Position numbers and translations under genes: made by a program. From assembly GCA_948567375.1 (NCBI GenBank), contig OX419757.1, forward strand, positions 61,070,001 to 61,134,000: a stretch of DNA of 64,000 nucleotides. Reading direction: 5' to 3'. The notes beneath the pieces were generated by a model. It did not search any database and was not told the origin of the DNA. It saw nothing but the letters and a program-made list of their open reading frames with translations. The first letter of the stretch is position 1. Each line of letters opens with the position of its first letter. Below, piece after piece: positions 21,994-34,076 of this stretch. The DNA comes from Lunularia cruciata (lineage: Eukaryota > Streptophyta > Marchantiopsida > Lunulariales > Lunulariaceae).

Positions 21994-22578
21994 ATACTCT
22001 TCCAAAGCTAACACTCCAAGACTCAAGACATTGCTCACTAGAGAACTCAATGAGAGAGAGATAGTTGCAAATGAAAGGATGATGAGTACCTCCTCACCCC
22101 TTGTTTATATACTTATGAGATAGTTACACACCAAAGTTACTAATTATTGGAGTAACTCAAGTTACTATACTAAAAGTCAAATAACATCAAAAAGCTAAAG
22201 GAATATCCATACTCATGGGAATATTCTCCTAAGCATGTGGTCTTATCTTGACCCAACCACTTAGTCAAGGATTCCTTCATATAGGCTATCCTTGGATTAT
22301 AGAGGAATCCAAAACAAAAAGGCTTGTGGGTCCAAGAGTTCTCAACTCTTTCCCCAAAGCCAAACACCTAGGAATAATACCAAGTCAACACACTAGAACC
22401 CAAAATAGTGGTGCTCATCTTTTCCACTTCCTCTAAAGTAGGTTCTCTTCTATCTTAGTTAGGACTAATGTTAGCTAATCATGACTAATATAGAAGTATC
22501 CTTTATCTTTATAATATCTCTCAAATACTTATAATACCAAACTAAATATCATAATAACAAACAAAAATATGTGTTAAA
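21994..22578 (-). repeat. LTR1 copy 2, minus strand, truncated by T5
   Basis: Minus-strand match to the first ~580 bp of LTR1, from TTTAACAC (mutated TGTAACAC) at 22578 to GGAGGAGTAT-like sequence at 21994, where T5 begins. The last ~100 bp of LTR1 are absent, presumably displaced with the lost 3' side of T5. Confidence 0.8.
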
Positions 22579-25345
22579 AGACCTGATATGTACTTGCCAC
22601 CATTTGGGTGTGAGAATCATCCATCAAAGGGACGTTCTCCAAAATGTAGGCTAGAGAAATGGACTGATGAACATGGAGATGTTGTAATATACATAATATC
22701 TCCCAAAACATACCAAAGCAGGGATCCTAAAGACCCAAACCTTGGCCAACAAATATATGTCCCTAACATGGTCATCTAGAAATCAACAAATGAATGTGAC
22801 CATGTCTCTCCTGATCCTACACCCCCAACAATGAAATGTCTGTTGGTAGTGTCTTTTGGTAACCCTTGATTGTTGACATTGGTAATAACTTAGGATGTCA
22901 ATAGGCCAAGTGTCCCATATGATGTAGAGAGACTTGCTTAGTGGTCTTATCTCTCTCTATATATAGGTACTTCTATACTTGTATACCCGCATATAGTACC
23001 ACAACTAGTCCAATGCTAATCCCACCAAACAACTCCAATGGATATACTCCCTCTATTAGATATTGCCAAGCAATGAGTGGTATCTACAGGTATCAAGGTA
23101 ATTGACTTTAGAGGCTCATTCTCACATTGGTCTCCTAGTGGTATAAAGGCTCCACTCCAAGCGTGTTGCACCAATTGATCCACATGTTGCTACAATGCCT
23201 CCTTTGAACTCCACAATGGAACATCCAAGATGGATAGAACAAACCCACTTATACTCCAAATTTGAGTGATTTCTTATGGTATTGGAGTATCCTTTGCATG
23301 GGCATTCCACTCCAATAAGTCACTAAGCCAAGTAACAAAACCATTGATAGTTGAAATCAATGCCACCGTGGTCTTAGACTATAGTAAGCTAAGATTGCCA
23401 CTATTGAAGCATACAAGTAGGCAAGTCAGGTGAGGCACTTGTCCCTCAACTGACTACCAACCTAGTATATAAGAGGTTGTCTCCTCCCAATAGTCTTTAT
23501 TGAAACCCATGAGGTATAACACTCCTTCCTCAACTAACATATCATATGACTCAACTACCATTGTAATGCCTAAGCTCTCACCATAGAGCTATCAACCGGA
23601 TGACCAAGCTACATCTAAACAAAAAACTCTCCATATGCAATGTATTGTGTAAAACCACCCCCTAAAGATGTTTGGATTTGAAATAGACACCTCTTTACAT
23701 TAGTCTTCCAAAACTCTAGATCTATAATTGTAGCATTTCCTAACATAAAGGGCTGCACACCAGAGTCTAGTAAGACCCTCTATGATGTATAGACCTTCCT
23801 TGAAGGTCCCACTAAACAAAAGATCCTCCTTTGATTATTTGATAGGACAATCCCAAGTGTAAACCATGCTCGTTCAAGGGCCAATCTAGTTGGTAACTCC
23901 TCCAATCTAGCCATTGCTACTTGCCATAAACCATTGGTCATTGAGTAGATCCCATGCTCCTCAACCAAGACAGCTCCACTATCAACCACTTCTACTCTAA
24001 AAGCAAGAACCATGTCATCCCTACTATCAAAAATCATGGCAACCAACCAAAACATGGTTGGGTCAACTCCTAATGTAAACATGTCACCAGTTGAGAAAAA
24101 TGGAAAGTGCATAATCAATTGAGCCTCCTCCAAGTTGTGCTAGACTCATTCTATGTAGAAGTAGGTGACTAACTAGTAGGCAATCTATCATGCATCCCAT
24201 CACCACCTACTACACCTGCACTAGGATGTTTAGGAGCCATGGATGTTGCTTGTAATGCCTCAAAGAGTATAAAAGACTAGGGAAGTTTGACTTGTCTACT
24301 AGCCTCTCCTCTCTGTTGGTCCAACTCCATTGATGCTCCTTTAGGCTCTAGAGCATATACTACACTCCTAGTCATTATGGCAAAGGCATCTACTTTTATT
24401 GCTCCACACATGAAGTCCAAGACATCTCTATCACCAACATATGAGGTGGAAGCCTCAGCACCGGAATATGATCTCCTGTGAGCTATGGCCATGCAAGCCA
24501 ATCTTTGCTCCAATTGCTCAATCCAAGTGGCCATGGTTGTATCAAAATTAAGGGCTGGTATTGCACCGCTACCATGTATGGATCCTCTACCATCACCTCA
24601 ACCACCTCATCCTCCATGACTTGGAGCTCCTCTACCACCTGCCATAGTAGCTCTACCACTCCATAACTCCGGGTGTAGGTCAAAGCATTAGGCACTAGTA
24701 TGACCAAATCTATGGCAATGCTCACACTATCTCTATGCTGACTGTGATGCACTAGAGGTATCAAGTCTGCTACCCTAAATGCACTCTCTCCTATGATGAA
24801 GTCCACCACAAGTCCAACAAGTAACACCACCACTCACTGGCTATTGTTGACTTGAGAATGAAGGTAAGGGTTTGGCTACACTAGGCCTTCCACTCACTCC
24901 ATAGGATCTAGGCTGTCCATCCTATCCCTAGGAACCAACGTGGCGTACTGCACTCTACTACACTCTAGAAGAAGTAATAATTATGGATGAGGTCTCCCTA
25001 CCAAATCTAGATGTCACCACTCTTTTCTCCATCATGTTGAGCTCAATATGCTCAGACAAACCAAAGACCACTACCAAAGTAGGCAAAATAGCCTATAACA
25101 ATGTAGCATGGACTCTACATTGCAACTCTATGTCTAGTATCCCATACCAAAACTGGATTTCCTAGGCCTCACTCCTTGAGTTAAACTAATCAACCATTGC
25201 ATGCGAGTGTATACCTTGTATAGGCTCTCTCCAACCTTCCGTTGGAACTTTGCAAGCTCCTCAACTTGTCAACCCGCACTCCTTAGTAGTTTTTCCCCAA
25301 ACACTAGAAGAACTCTACCATGGGGTTACACCTTGGTACTACATC
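22579..25345 (-). pseudogene. T4 gag C-terminus and protease region, minus-strand copy
   Basis: Heavily decayed gypsy relic that parallels the plus copy at 43330-50452. Blocks on the minus strand: gag after the LTR2-I insertion (25345-24900); a zinc-knuckle area near 24830; the frame 24534-24277 starting MATWIEQLEQRLACMA, which matches 44135-44326; the protease region 24133-23700 with GVDPTMFW and LLDSGVQP (protease DSG motif near 23770); then a protease-to-RT spacer ending near 22600. Stops are frequent. LTR1 copy 2 abuts it at 22578. Confidence 0.75.
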
Positions 25346-25718
25346 TATGGTACCCACATTTTTTGTTTTTCTATGGTTAGTCGTGTTTAAAAGACAAAGT
25401 AAGCACGGAAAAGTTGAATTGCGGACAAAGAGTGGACGGAAGTAACTTTGGAAGAAAGCCGAAGAAGCTGACATCGGATCCGATGATGGAGGTACTCGGA
25501 AGAGAAGTACGCTGGGAACAGTCCAAAGATCACCATCTTTTGGTTGGAAAACATAAGAAAGACAAAGACCATTTAACAACCTCTGTACATGGCAAGAAAG
25601 TACATTTCAAGAAACGGCAGGGGCAGAAGAATCATGTCTTGATAGTGACCGAGAGTGCACGCAAAAGAGAGAAATTCACCGACAAAATTGACTGAAGAAT
25701 GACTGTGATTTGGGGCAA

Positions 25719-25726
25719 TATAAAAT
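25719..25726 (+). promoter_or_regulatory. TATA box of LTR2-I
   Basis: TATAAAAT 193 bp upstream of the ATG at 25912, equivalent in position to the TATA boxes of the other LTR2 copies. Confidence 0.6.
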
Positions 25727-25911
25727 TGCAATTGCGCACGGGGAAGTTGAACACTCTGAGTAAATTTCCAATTCCTTTGAGTAGTAGTTCTGCAGTAATG
25801 CGTGTCCAAAAGCCCATCGAGAGTGAGATTTTCTGAAACCCTGAGGGAGTTAGAGTGTCTCGTCCAGGAGAGGGTCTTGTTTTCCAACAACATAGAACAA
25901 GAGAACAAATC

Positions 25912-28248
25912 ATGGCAAAGAAGGTGGCCAACACGCTGGTGGTGAGAGGTTTCGCAATCTGAAGAGTAGATGTAGTAGATAGGATCGAAGTCTTGGTTAG
26001 ACTTTGTATTACATTTTTAGCATGGAACTAGAATTTCAGTTTCCCGGGAGTAATGGCAGAAATCGCTGCCAGTAATTGTGAGGAGGGTCCCGAGGTGGAG
26101 GGGAAGAGAGGAAATCCAGCTCGATGGACTGAGTCGGATTGGAAGCTAGTATTGGGGAGAGAAGCAGGAGAGCCGACAAGGATCACCTTCTATCGGAAGG
26201 GTGATGCTGCAGAGGAGACGGTGGAGATCCGTAACTTGTTTTTCGCTCCGAGAACTACGAATGGTTACAAGGTGGAGTCCTATCGGGACCCAATCCAAAG
26301 AAGTATTGTGGGGGCGATGATGGCCATGTTCAAGCCAGAACGAATGACTTATGTGACCATGCAGCAAGCAGTCTTTTTCCATCAAATGTTTGTAGGAGTT
26401 CCAGTTAATTGGGTGAGGTGCTTTCATCACCAAACGAGGCAGATGGTGGTGAATTGGAGAACGGGCTCACCACCGCATTATTTTGCACCGTTCGTGGCTC
26501 ATTTCTACTTTAGGCTGAACTTGCTGTCCAAAGACGAGCGTCATCATATGGTGTCGCACATGCACCCCAATTTGAGACGGGAAGTAGACGATGAGGAGCG
26601 CCAGTATATGCTTCATCTATGAGCGAATGACGAGTACTTTGCAAGGACGGGACAGTGGAAAATCAAAGATGTTACCAGTCCGAAGACAAAGAAGCAAAGC
26701 AAATCCGAAGAAGCCAAGATGTCTCCCATGCAAAGAAAGACTTGGCGGCTGATGTTGAAGACCGCCAAAGTCGTAAGAAAGGCATCATCGGGATCAGAGT
26801 CTGAAGAGGAAATTGAGTCGCAAGAAGAGGACTCGGAAGAAGAAGAGCTCACCTTGAAAAGTGAGGAGTCTGGGAGCAAAAGTGAGGGAGAGCCAGAAGT
26901 CCAGCAATCGGTGGTAGTAAGTGAGGCTGGTGAGGCAATGGTGGAGAACAAGCCAAGACCCGAAGAGAAGGAGGAGTATCCCGCGGGGCCGAGTTCAAGA
27001 GGCCAAGACAAAGATAGTGCTGACACGATGAAGATACAAAGATCACGACTTCGGATGAAGGAGCCGATGATGGAGGAGAAGACTCCAGACGAAGGTGGCG
27101 ATGAAAAGGAAGAAAACTTTGGCGGGATAACATATTTGACAAAGGTGGTCACACCATTGCTTGAGCTATTGAAAGAACATTGGAGAGGAATTGCCCAAGA
27201 TCAAAGGAAAGGGATGAATGAGCTGCAGGTGGTGAAGCATCTGTTGAGTGAAGTGAAGGGGTTGCAGGAGCAACAAGTCCAAAGACATGAAGAAATTGAA
27301 GAACTTTGGAGGGAGGAAGACTCGAGGAAGAAAATGTTGAGCCCATTACAAGAAAGCTACGAGGTTAAAGAAAAAGAACTGCAGAGGCAAGCCGGAGAAT
27401 TGAAGGAGCAGGTGATGTGGCTGAGCAAGATGAAGGAGGAAGTGAGTGATGTGCGCATCGAGAATGTCCATTTGAAGGCGATGAACATCGTGATGGAGCA
27501 GGAGTTGGACAGCTTGAAGAAAAGTGCCGCAACAAAAGATCAAGCATGGCAGAGAGAGTTGGCGTCCAGGCAAGAAGAAGAAGAGCGATTGCGAGAACTT
27601 GTCAAGAGTGCGGAACAGCAGGATATGCAGTATGCAGAGGAGAAGAAGATGCTTGCTGCAGAATACAAAGATGAGTTGAAGATGTATCATGAGGAGTTGA
27701 AGGTAGAACGCTCTCGAGGATATGAGTCGGAATCAATAGGAGAAGTGGCAGGGAAATTAAGAGCAATCTTGAGCATGGAGGCTGAAGGGAGATTGGAGGA
27801 AGCCCACCTACATGAGTTGAAGTTGCTTGTGCAAGAAACTTGGAAGCAAAAAGCCAAGGACGTAGACATGAACACATTGTTGATTCGGTTGAGAGAGCGT
27901 GTAGATAGGAAAATGTTAGAGGTAGAGAATAATGTTAGTCTTAGGTTGGATTTAGTCAATTCAGAGTTAGAGAAAATTTGGACTAGTGTGATAGTGGAGA
28001 AGAAATCCAATGTCGCAGAAGTAGGAGTTCAAGTGTCATCGGACTTGAGGATTGATACATTAGAGAAGAGTGGGTCAGGAGATAAGAATGTAGATGGATT
28101 ACCCATGAGCTCAATTGTAGATTGTAGTGTAGAAGTAGTAGAAATAGTGAAGGAATTTGTAGAATTAGCTATACCCAAAGAAGGAGAAGTACTAGGAAGA
28201 TCATCGGGTTTGGAAGCCAATGATGAGGAAGACATCGGATTGGGATAA
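25912..28248 (+). pseudogene. LTR2-internal coiled-coil protein gene, copy I (one frame, three stops)
   Basis: A 779-codon frame with no frameshift, broken only by TGA (codon 17), TAG (codon 40) and TGA 26620-26622. Compared with other copies, these fit single transitions such as CGA to TGA and TGG to TAG. N-terminal domain (first ~235 codons): SDWKLVLGREAGE, NGYKVESYRDP, QAVFFHQMF, HFYFRLNLLS. Then an acidic Glu/Ser-rich segment, a basic patch, VVTPLLELLKEHW, and a Glu/Lys/Leu heptad-rich region typical of a long coiled coil (about 27190-27720). It ends with the tail LEKSGSGDKNVDGLP. No signal peptide, transmembrane segment or known catalytic motif is visible. Family unknown. Confidence 0.8.
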
Positions 28249-29047
28249 GTGTCGATTTTGAGATAGGAAGAGGCAGATATGAAGAGATAGATTATCAATT
28301 AGGATCTGTAGGTAGGAAGAGATGTTAGGGAGCGGTGCCTAGGTAGGCAAGTCTGCCGTTTGCTTCAGTATTTAAGTGGAGCATTCGCAGTATGATGTTG
28401 TTCAGTATTCATATTTCTGAACATAGATAAAGTGAAGTGCTGTTCGTAGTACTCGTCGCTTAAGCTTAATTCCGATTGTCAATTTTGTGTTTGTGTTTGT
28501 GAGTGTGGGGAGAATTTTGAAGAGCAAGTCAGTGTGTCTGTGGATGTTGGAATCTGCAGCCTTGATCTTCATTCTGTGTGTTTGATCCTGAGTGAAGTGC
28601 ATCTGAGCAATGCCTTGACAGGTTTGAGAGGAATTGTAGTGTTGGTAGTATTCTGCATTGGTGAGTGCAGCACAAAGTTGATGTGAAGCAATTTTGATCG
28701 AGGAAGTTGTGCCTTTAGTGGAGGGGTGGAACACAATTCTGAGGCAAAATTGGTCTTTGCAAGGAAGTGCCGTCTTTGGGAGAATCTGAATCATCACAAT
28801 CAAGAGTTGTTTGGACAGAATTTACTATGATGTGATTATATGTGTGTATTCGTGATGAGTTGTCAAGATTGTGAGCTTGTTACTCTCTTCTGGGTGTAGT
28901 TTCTACATGAGAGATTAAAGAAGCCATCAAGAAGAACTGCCATTGTGACTTTTGACTTCGTATTTGACCAATTTTGGATAGTATCTCTGCGGGAATGAAC
29001 TTTACTGACCAGATTACCACAAAAGTGATATTTGCCACGTTGTCACA

Positions 29048-29440
29048 ACATCACCTCTTGAAGTAGTACCTCCACTTGTAGTAGCACTAGCTCTAGCTAG
29101 TGCACTTCCACTAGCTCCACCAATAGAGGTAAAACTTGTGGGTACTACCAATCTACCCCTAAAAACTAAGCCTAAAGTAATGGAGACATAGTTTGAAGAC
29201 CAATACTATCTCCATAGTTCAATCTCCTCTAAGTGAGCTCTCCTAAACTCATGGTAGTTGTCCATAACAGACCCTCCAAGTGTTGAAATAACCCCTTCCA
29301 TGCCATGAAGTGTGTGAACAAAGTCGAGTTTTGCATCTATTGTAGATCACACCAACTATCAAACTCCTAGATGAAGTCATCCAACTCAATGGCACCCAAT
29401 GTACCAAAGTGTAATACAAGTAGCTAGACATGTTATCTAG
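29048..29440 (-). pseudogene. T4 gag N-terminal part, minus strand
   Basis: Continuation of the minus T4 copy beyond LTR2-I. The blocks correspond to plus-strand 42960-43320: a segment like LDDFI-EFDSWCDL, then HGMEGVISTLGG and RRAHLEEIELWR, followed by a Ser/Gly-rich linker. Stops and one frameshift are present. Homology to the plus copy fades near 29440. Confidence 0.65.
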
Positions 29441-29924
29441 AGGTGAAAATTGGCTTGGTAACATCTAGAAGGATGTTATGTACAATGAGCTAGGTAGATT
29501 AGACAGAAGTGTCACCAAAAGAGTATTTTCTACCAATAGGAGAAGCCAAAAATAGCCTTAAAACTTTAAAACCAGTTTTGAAGGTCTAAACGGATGAATT
29601 TGGCCTAAAAAATGGAAAGATTCCTCCCCCTAAGGACCAAAATGCTTACCTTCTACCCCATGATTTGTCTCATTGAGAGCTTTCCAATGGTACCTTACTC
29701 ATGCGGTTTTGAGCTTTCTACAAGAAGATTCCCTAAAAATTCCCTTTGGTCAAATCCATTTGACCAACTAGATAGGACAAAGATTGACATGTCACCCATC
29801 CAAATAGCTTATCCAAGGATGGAGCTCATTGATAGGTCACCAATCCATGTATCTGATCCAAGGGTGGAGCTTCCTCTAAAGGGGATCCTCTTTGCTATAT
29901 AATAAAGAGAAGGTGCTCCTTTGG
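29441..29924. other. Unassigned AT-rich sequence
   Basis: No coding frame or repeat boundary that I can support. It could be the 5' leader of the minus T4 copy. A short frame at 29612-29902 has no family features and overlaps the start of LTR2-F homology. Confidence 0.4.
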
Positions 29925-31584
29925 GGCATTGGAGTTTCATGTCAGAGGAGGAAAAACTCGGATCAGACCCAAAGGAGGGCAGACCCAAAGGAGGGCAGAC
30001 CCAAAGGAGGAATAGAAATTGTAGGTCAGTATTCTTGCGGGAGCTGTATCTCAATGACAACATGTCCACATCATGCATGCTATATCTCGTTAGAAGCATT
30101 TTGTTTAGGGCTTTTCGTTCCTACCAAAATCGCAAAGTTTGGAGGTTTTTAGAAAACGTTACAAGCATATGAAGTTTTGAGAGTAGATGGACAAAGTAGT
30201 TTAGTGTCTTTGAGTTGGTGTCTTTGGGTCTATACGACTTCGGACTTCGGACTTCAGACTTTGGGTTTACATGACTTCAGGAATCTTGCCAGAGGTATTA
30301 GAGGAAGTTAACATAAAGAAAGAAGATATTTAGGATACCCATGACTTCAATTTTAGTTTTGATTGAAGATATGATAGAATTAGAAGAGAAATAGCAGTAA
30401 TGAATGAACCCGAAGTGCAAGATCAAGTAGTAAGTGTCTTCAGGTCAGTAACATGAGTGATTAGGGGAAAGTGGGTTGCAAATTGAAAGCATAGATAGTG
30501 TAACCAAACTTTCAATTACAATTCTTGATGAGGACATAGTAGAATGAGTAAAGGAATTGATAGTAGCTAGACCCGAAGTAAGAGAGATATGAGTGTAGGT
30601 GTCTTCAAATTTGACATCTGACACTTTAGAGAGAAGTAGGTTGGGAGATAAGGAGTTAGATAGATACCCACTAGTGCAATTGTAAATCAAAAAAAGAAGT
30701 GTTAGAATTGGTAGAGGAATTAGGAGTTGTGAAACTCGAGGACAGAGTAGTAAGTGAAGTTACTTTGGGATTGGAAGCCGAGCAAGAAGTAGACATTGGA
30801 TCGGAGTAGTAACAAATTTGAGATGTAAAGAGGTAGATATGAAGAGGTGGGTTGTCACGGGATCTGCAGGTAGGAAGAGTTGTTAGAGAATGATATTTTT
30901 GTTAATAACTATTGTTTGCTTCATTATTTAAGAAAGGCATTCGCATGAAACTGTTGTTCAGTGCTCATAATTTTTGAGAATAGAAAAAGCAAAGTGCTGT
31001 GGAGTAATGCTCACCGCTTGAGCTTGATTCCGAGTATCAACATTGTGTGTGGGTTTATGAGTGTGTGGAGAAATTTGAAGTGAAAATCAATATGCTTGTT
31101 GGATATTGGATTCTGCAGCCTTGATCTTTACTTTGTGTGTTTGATCCTAAGTGAAGTGCACTTGATGCCTTGATAGATTTGAGAGGAATTGTATGTTGGT
31201 AGTATTCTGCATTTGTGGGTGCAGCACAAGTTGATGTGAAGCAATTTTGGTCAAGGAAGTTGTGCCTTTAGTGGAGGGGTAGAACACAATTTTGAGGCAA
31301 GGTTATTTTGCATTTTTGGGAGAGTCTGAATCATCACAATCAAGATTGTTTGGAAAGATTTGATGGAGTTGTGATTAAGGATGGTTAATTTGTGACAAGA
31401 CTGCAAGTCAATGCTTGTTAATCTCTTCTAGATGTGGTTTTTACCTGAGAGATTAAAGACACAACCAAGAAGAACTACATGGTGACTTTTGACTTTGTAT
31501 TTGGAAATTTCTGACTAGTATTTCTGCAGGAAGGAACTTTACTTACCTGATTACCACAAAAGTGATATTTGCCGGGTTGTCACA
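29925..31584 (+). repeat. LTR2-F: shortened LTR2 variant, 5' end uncertain
   Basis: It ends with the LTR2 terminus GCCGGGTTGTCACA at 31584 and shares its first part with the short copy H (41760-42550). It lacks the N-terminal coding domain and coiled coil but keeps a divergent C-terminal coding relic (about 30340-30810, ending GATCGGAGTAG) and the full non-coding tail. Its 5' border blends into unassigned DNA, and no matching copy of the 3' flank CTAAC was found upstream. Confidence 0.7.
29965..30010 (+). repeat. 16-bp tandem repeat, 2.9 units
   Basis: AGACCCAAAGGAGGGC is repeated at 29965-29980 and 29981-29996, then partially at 29997-30010. The related copy H has only one comparable unit here, so this is a local expansion in LTR2-F. 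Confidence 0.85.
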
Positions 31585-32168
31585 CTAACTCCCTCTACCA
31601 AGCTCTATCTTTCTCCCCCACACTTGTCTTCAAACTCTCCAACTCTTGCCCCATTATTGCTGCAATTGCTTTCAAGTGAATGACCTGCACTTGTGTGTCA
31701 AGCACTTCCGCCCTCAAGGTCTTAATCTTCTCCATCCGCTCCCTTCTTTCTTCCTCTTGCTTTGCCATGGCTTTGCCTCTCTACACAAGTTCCTTTGTTA
31801 GGATTTCAATCTCCTTCCTCTTAAGCTCTACTTTAGTCTTGAGTTCTACTAATTCCCGCTCTCCACAAATTAACTTTCTTCTTAACTCCATACTTTCCTC
31901 ATTCATATACTACACTACTGCAAATTCATCTTTCACTTTTGAGTGATCTCTTTTCAGCTCTTCTCTCTTCTCCTTTAATTGCAATAGTAAAGGACAAACT
32001 ACCTATGACAAGTACTCTACCCCATCAAAGACCCTTGAACTCTTAGGTTGCCCAAGTTCTTCTTTCCTCACTTCTTCTACTAGAACTTTACTTCAAAGTC
32101 TTAACGTTCTCACTGTCAAGGGCATATCATCTCAGCTCTCCTCCTTCTCTTCTATTGGGCTTACATTG
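31585..32168 (-). repeat. LTR2-G: minus-strand fragment of the LTR2 coding middle
   Basis: Minus-strand sequence resembles the LTR2 region around the basic patch and the start of the coiled coil (compare 34000-34070 plus 37845-37900 on the same strand). It is wedged between the end of LTR2-F and the end of LTR2-E. It has neither LTR end, so it is likely the stump of an older LTR2 into which others inserted. Confidence 0.6.
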
Positions 32169-34076
32169 CTATGAGAACTTGGCAAATATTAGTTTTGCGG
32201 TAATCAAGTAAGTGAGGTTTGTTCCCCCAGAGATACAAGTCAGAATTGGTCAAATATGAAGCAAAGTAACAATGTAGTTCTTCTTGATTGCATCTTTAAT
32301 ATCTTAGGTAGCAACTACACCCAAAAGAGTGTAACAAGCACTGACTCACAATCCTGTCATAACAATTTGTCACTCATTAATCACAATACTACAAATATAT
32401 CCAAAACAATCTTGATTGTGATGATTCAATCCATCCCAAAAATGGCTATTTCACTACAAGACATATTTACCTTAGAATTGTGTTCCATCTTTCCATTGAA
32501 GGCCTAACTTCCTTGATCAAAATTGCCTCATATCAATTCAGTGTTGCACTCACAAATGTAAAATACTAGTAACACCCAATAACTACAATTCTTCTCAGAT
32601 CTATCAAAGCATTGCTTCAATTGCACTTCACTCAGGATCAAACACACTAAATGAAGATCAAGGTTGTTGAATCCAACTTTTAACAAACACATTGACTTGC
32701 ACTTTGAAATTCTCTCAATACTCACAAATACACACACAAAATCAATACTCAAAATTAAGCTCAAGCAACAACATTACTTTGTAGCACTTTGCTTTATCTA
32801 TTCTCAAGATTATGGGCACTAAACAACATAAGACTACAAATTTTTCCTTTAAATAGGCTAAGCAGTTGACAGTTACCAACAAAAATACCATTCTACACAA
32901 CTTTACTAACTTGCAGATCCAAAATGACAATGCATCTCTTCATATCTGCCTCTTCATATCTCAAATCTATTACTAATCCAATCCAATGTCAACCTCAACT
33001 TTGGCCTTCAAACCCAATGTTCCTTCAAGTATTTCTCCTTCTTTGGGTCTATCTTGTTCTACTACATCTTCCACTATTTCTACTACTTCTTCACTATGAT
33101 TTATACTACAATTGAGGTCAAGGGTACACTATCTACATCATTATCTACTGACTCATTCCTTTCTACTGTCTCAAGTAACTCACCCAAAGACATTTGTACT
33201 CCTACTTCTACTATCTTAGACTTCCTGGCTAATTTTACCTCACTACAAAGTCTATCCAAGTCTGAGCTAACATGATCTAATTTGAGATAGACATTGTCTC
33301 CTACCTCTAACATCTTCATGTCTACACAATCTTGCAAATGAATCAATAGATCATTCAACTCCCTATCCTTTGCCTTTTGCTTCCTTGTCTCCTGCACCAA
33401 CAACTTCAACTTGTGCAGTCTGACTTCTTCCAACTTTCCTTTGACTTTATTGCTAAGCAACACCTTCATCTCATTTGCCACAGCTACTACTATGTCGGAT
33501 TCTACCACTAACTCTACCTTCTCCTTCTTTCTTTCCTCCTCCAATTCATTGCGATACATTTGCAACTTGTCCTTGAATTCAGCCTTCATTGCCTCTTTCT
33601 CTTGTAGATTCAACATGAGTTGGTCTTCTGCCACCCTCAACAATCCTTGCAACCGGTCTTCCTACCAACTATACTCTATCAACTCCTTCTACTAGGCTTG
33701 ATCTTTACTGGCTGCCTTCTTCCTTAGACTCTCCAATTCTTGCTCCATCACTGCTACACTTGCCTTCAAATGTATCAGCTCCACTCATGCACAAGCAATT
33801 TCACCCTTCAGCACGTCAACTAATGCCACTTTCTCCTTTACTTCATGTCAACACTTCACCAAATCTTCTCTCATTGCCTCCGAGTGCTTACTCCAAAGAA
33901 TTTCCTCCACCCAAAGTTCTTTGGCTTCCATTTCTACTTGCATTAGCTTACTTCTCAATAGCAAGGTCTCCGCACTCCACTTTGTCACAATTGCTAACTT
34001 GTCCTTCACATCCAAATTAGCACTTGCCATCTCTACCTTCTTTTGTTGCAAAAACACCAACAAGGGACATACTACC

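Larger units (their letters stand above)
25346..29047 (+). repeat. LTR2-I: solo giant LTR with target duplication ACATC
   Basis: Runs from TATGGTACCCACATTTT to GTTGTCACA (3,702 bp). ACATC at 25341-25345 is repeated at 29048-29052, an exact 5-bp target duplication. The interrupted sequence is T4 gag (minus), which continues on both sides. No pol is present, so this is a solo LTR made by LTR-LTR recombination or equivalent. It holds the longest unshifted coding frame of the family. Confidence 0.92.

Noticed and set aside
22588-22779. 63-codon plus-strand frame as a gene
   Set aside because: Antisense to the T4 protease-RT spacer, whose sense strand matches 50340-50450.
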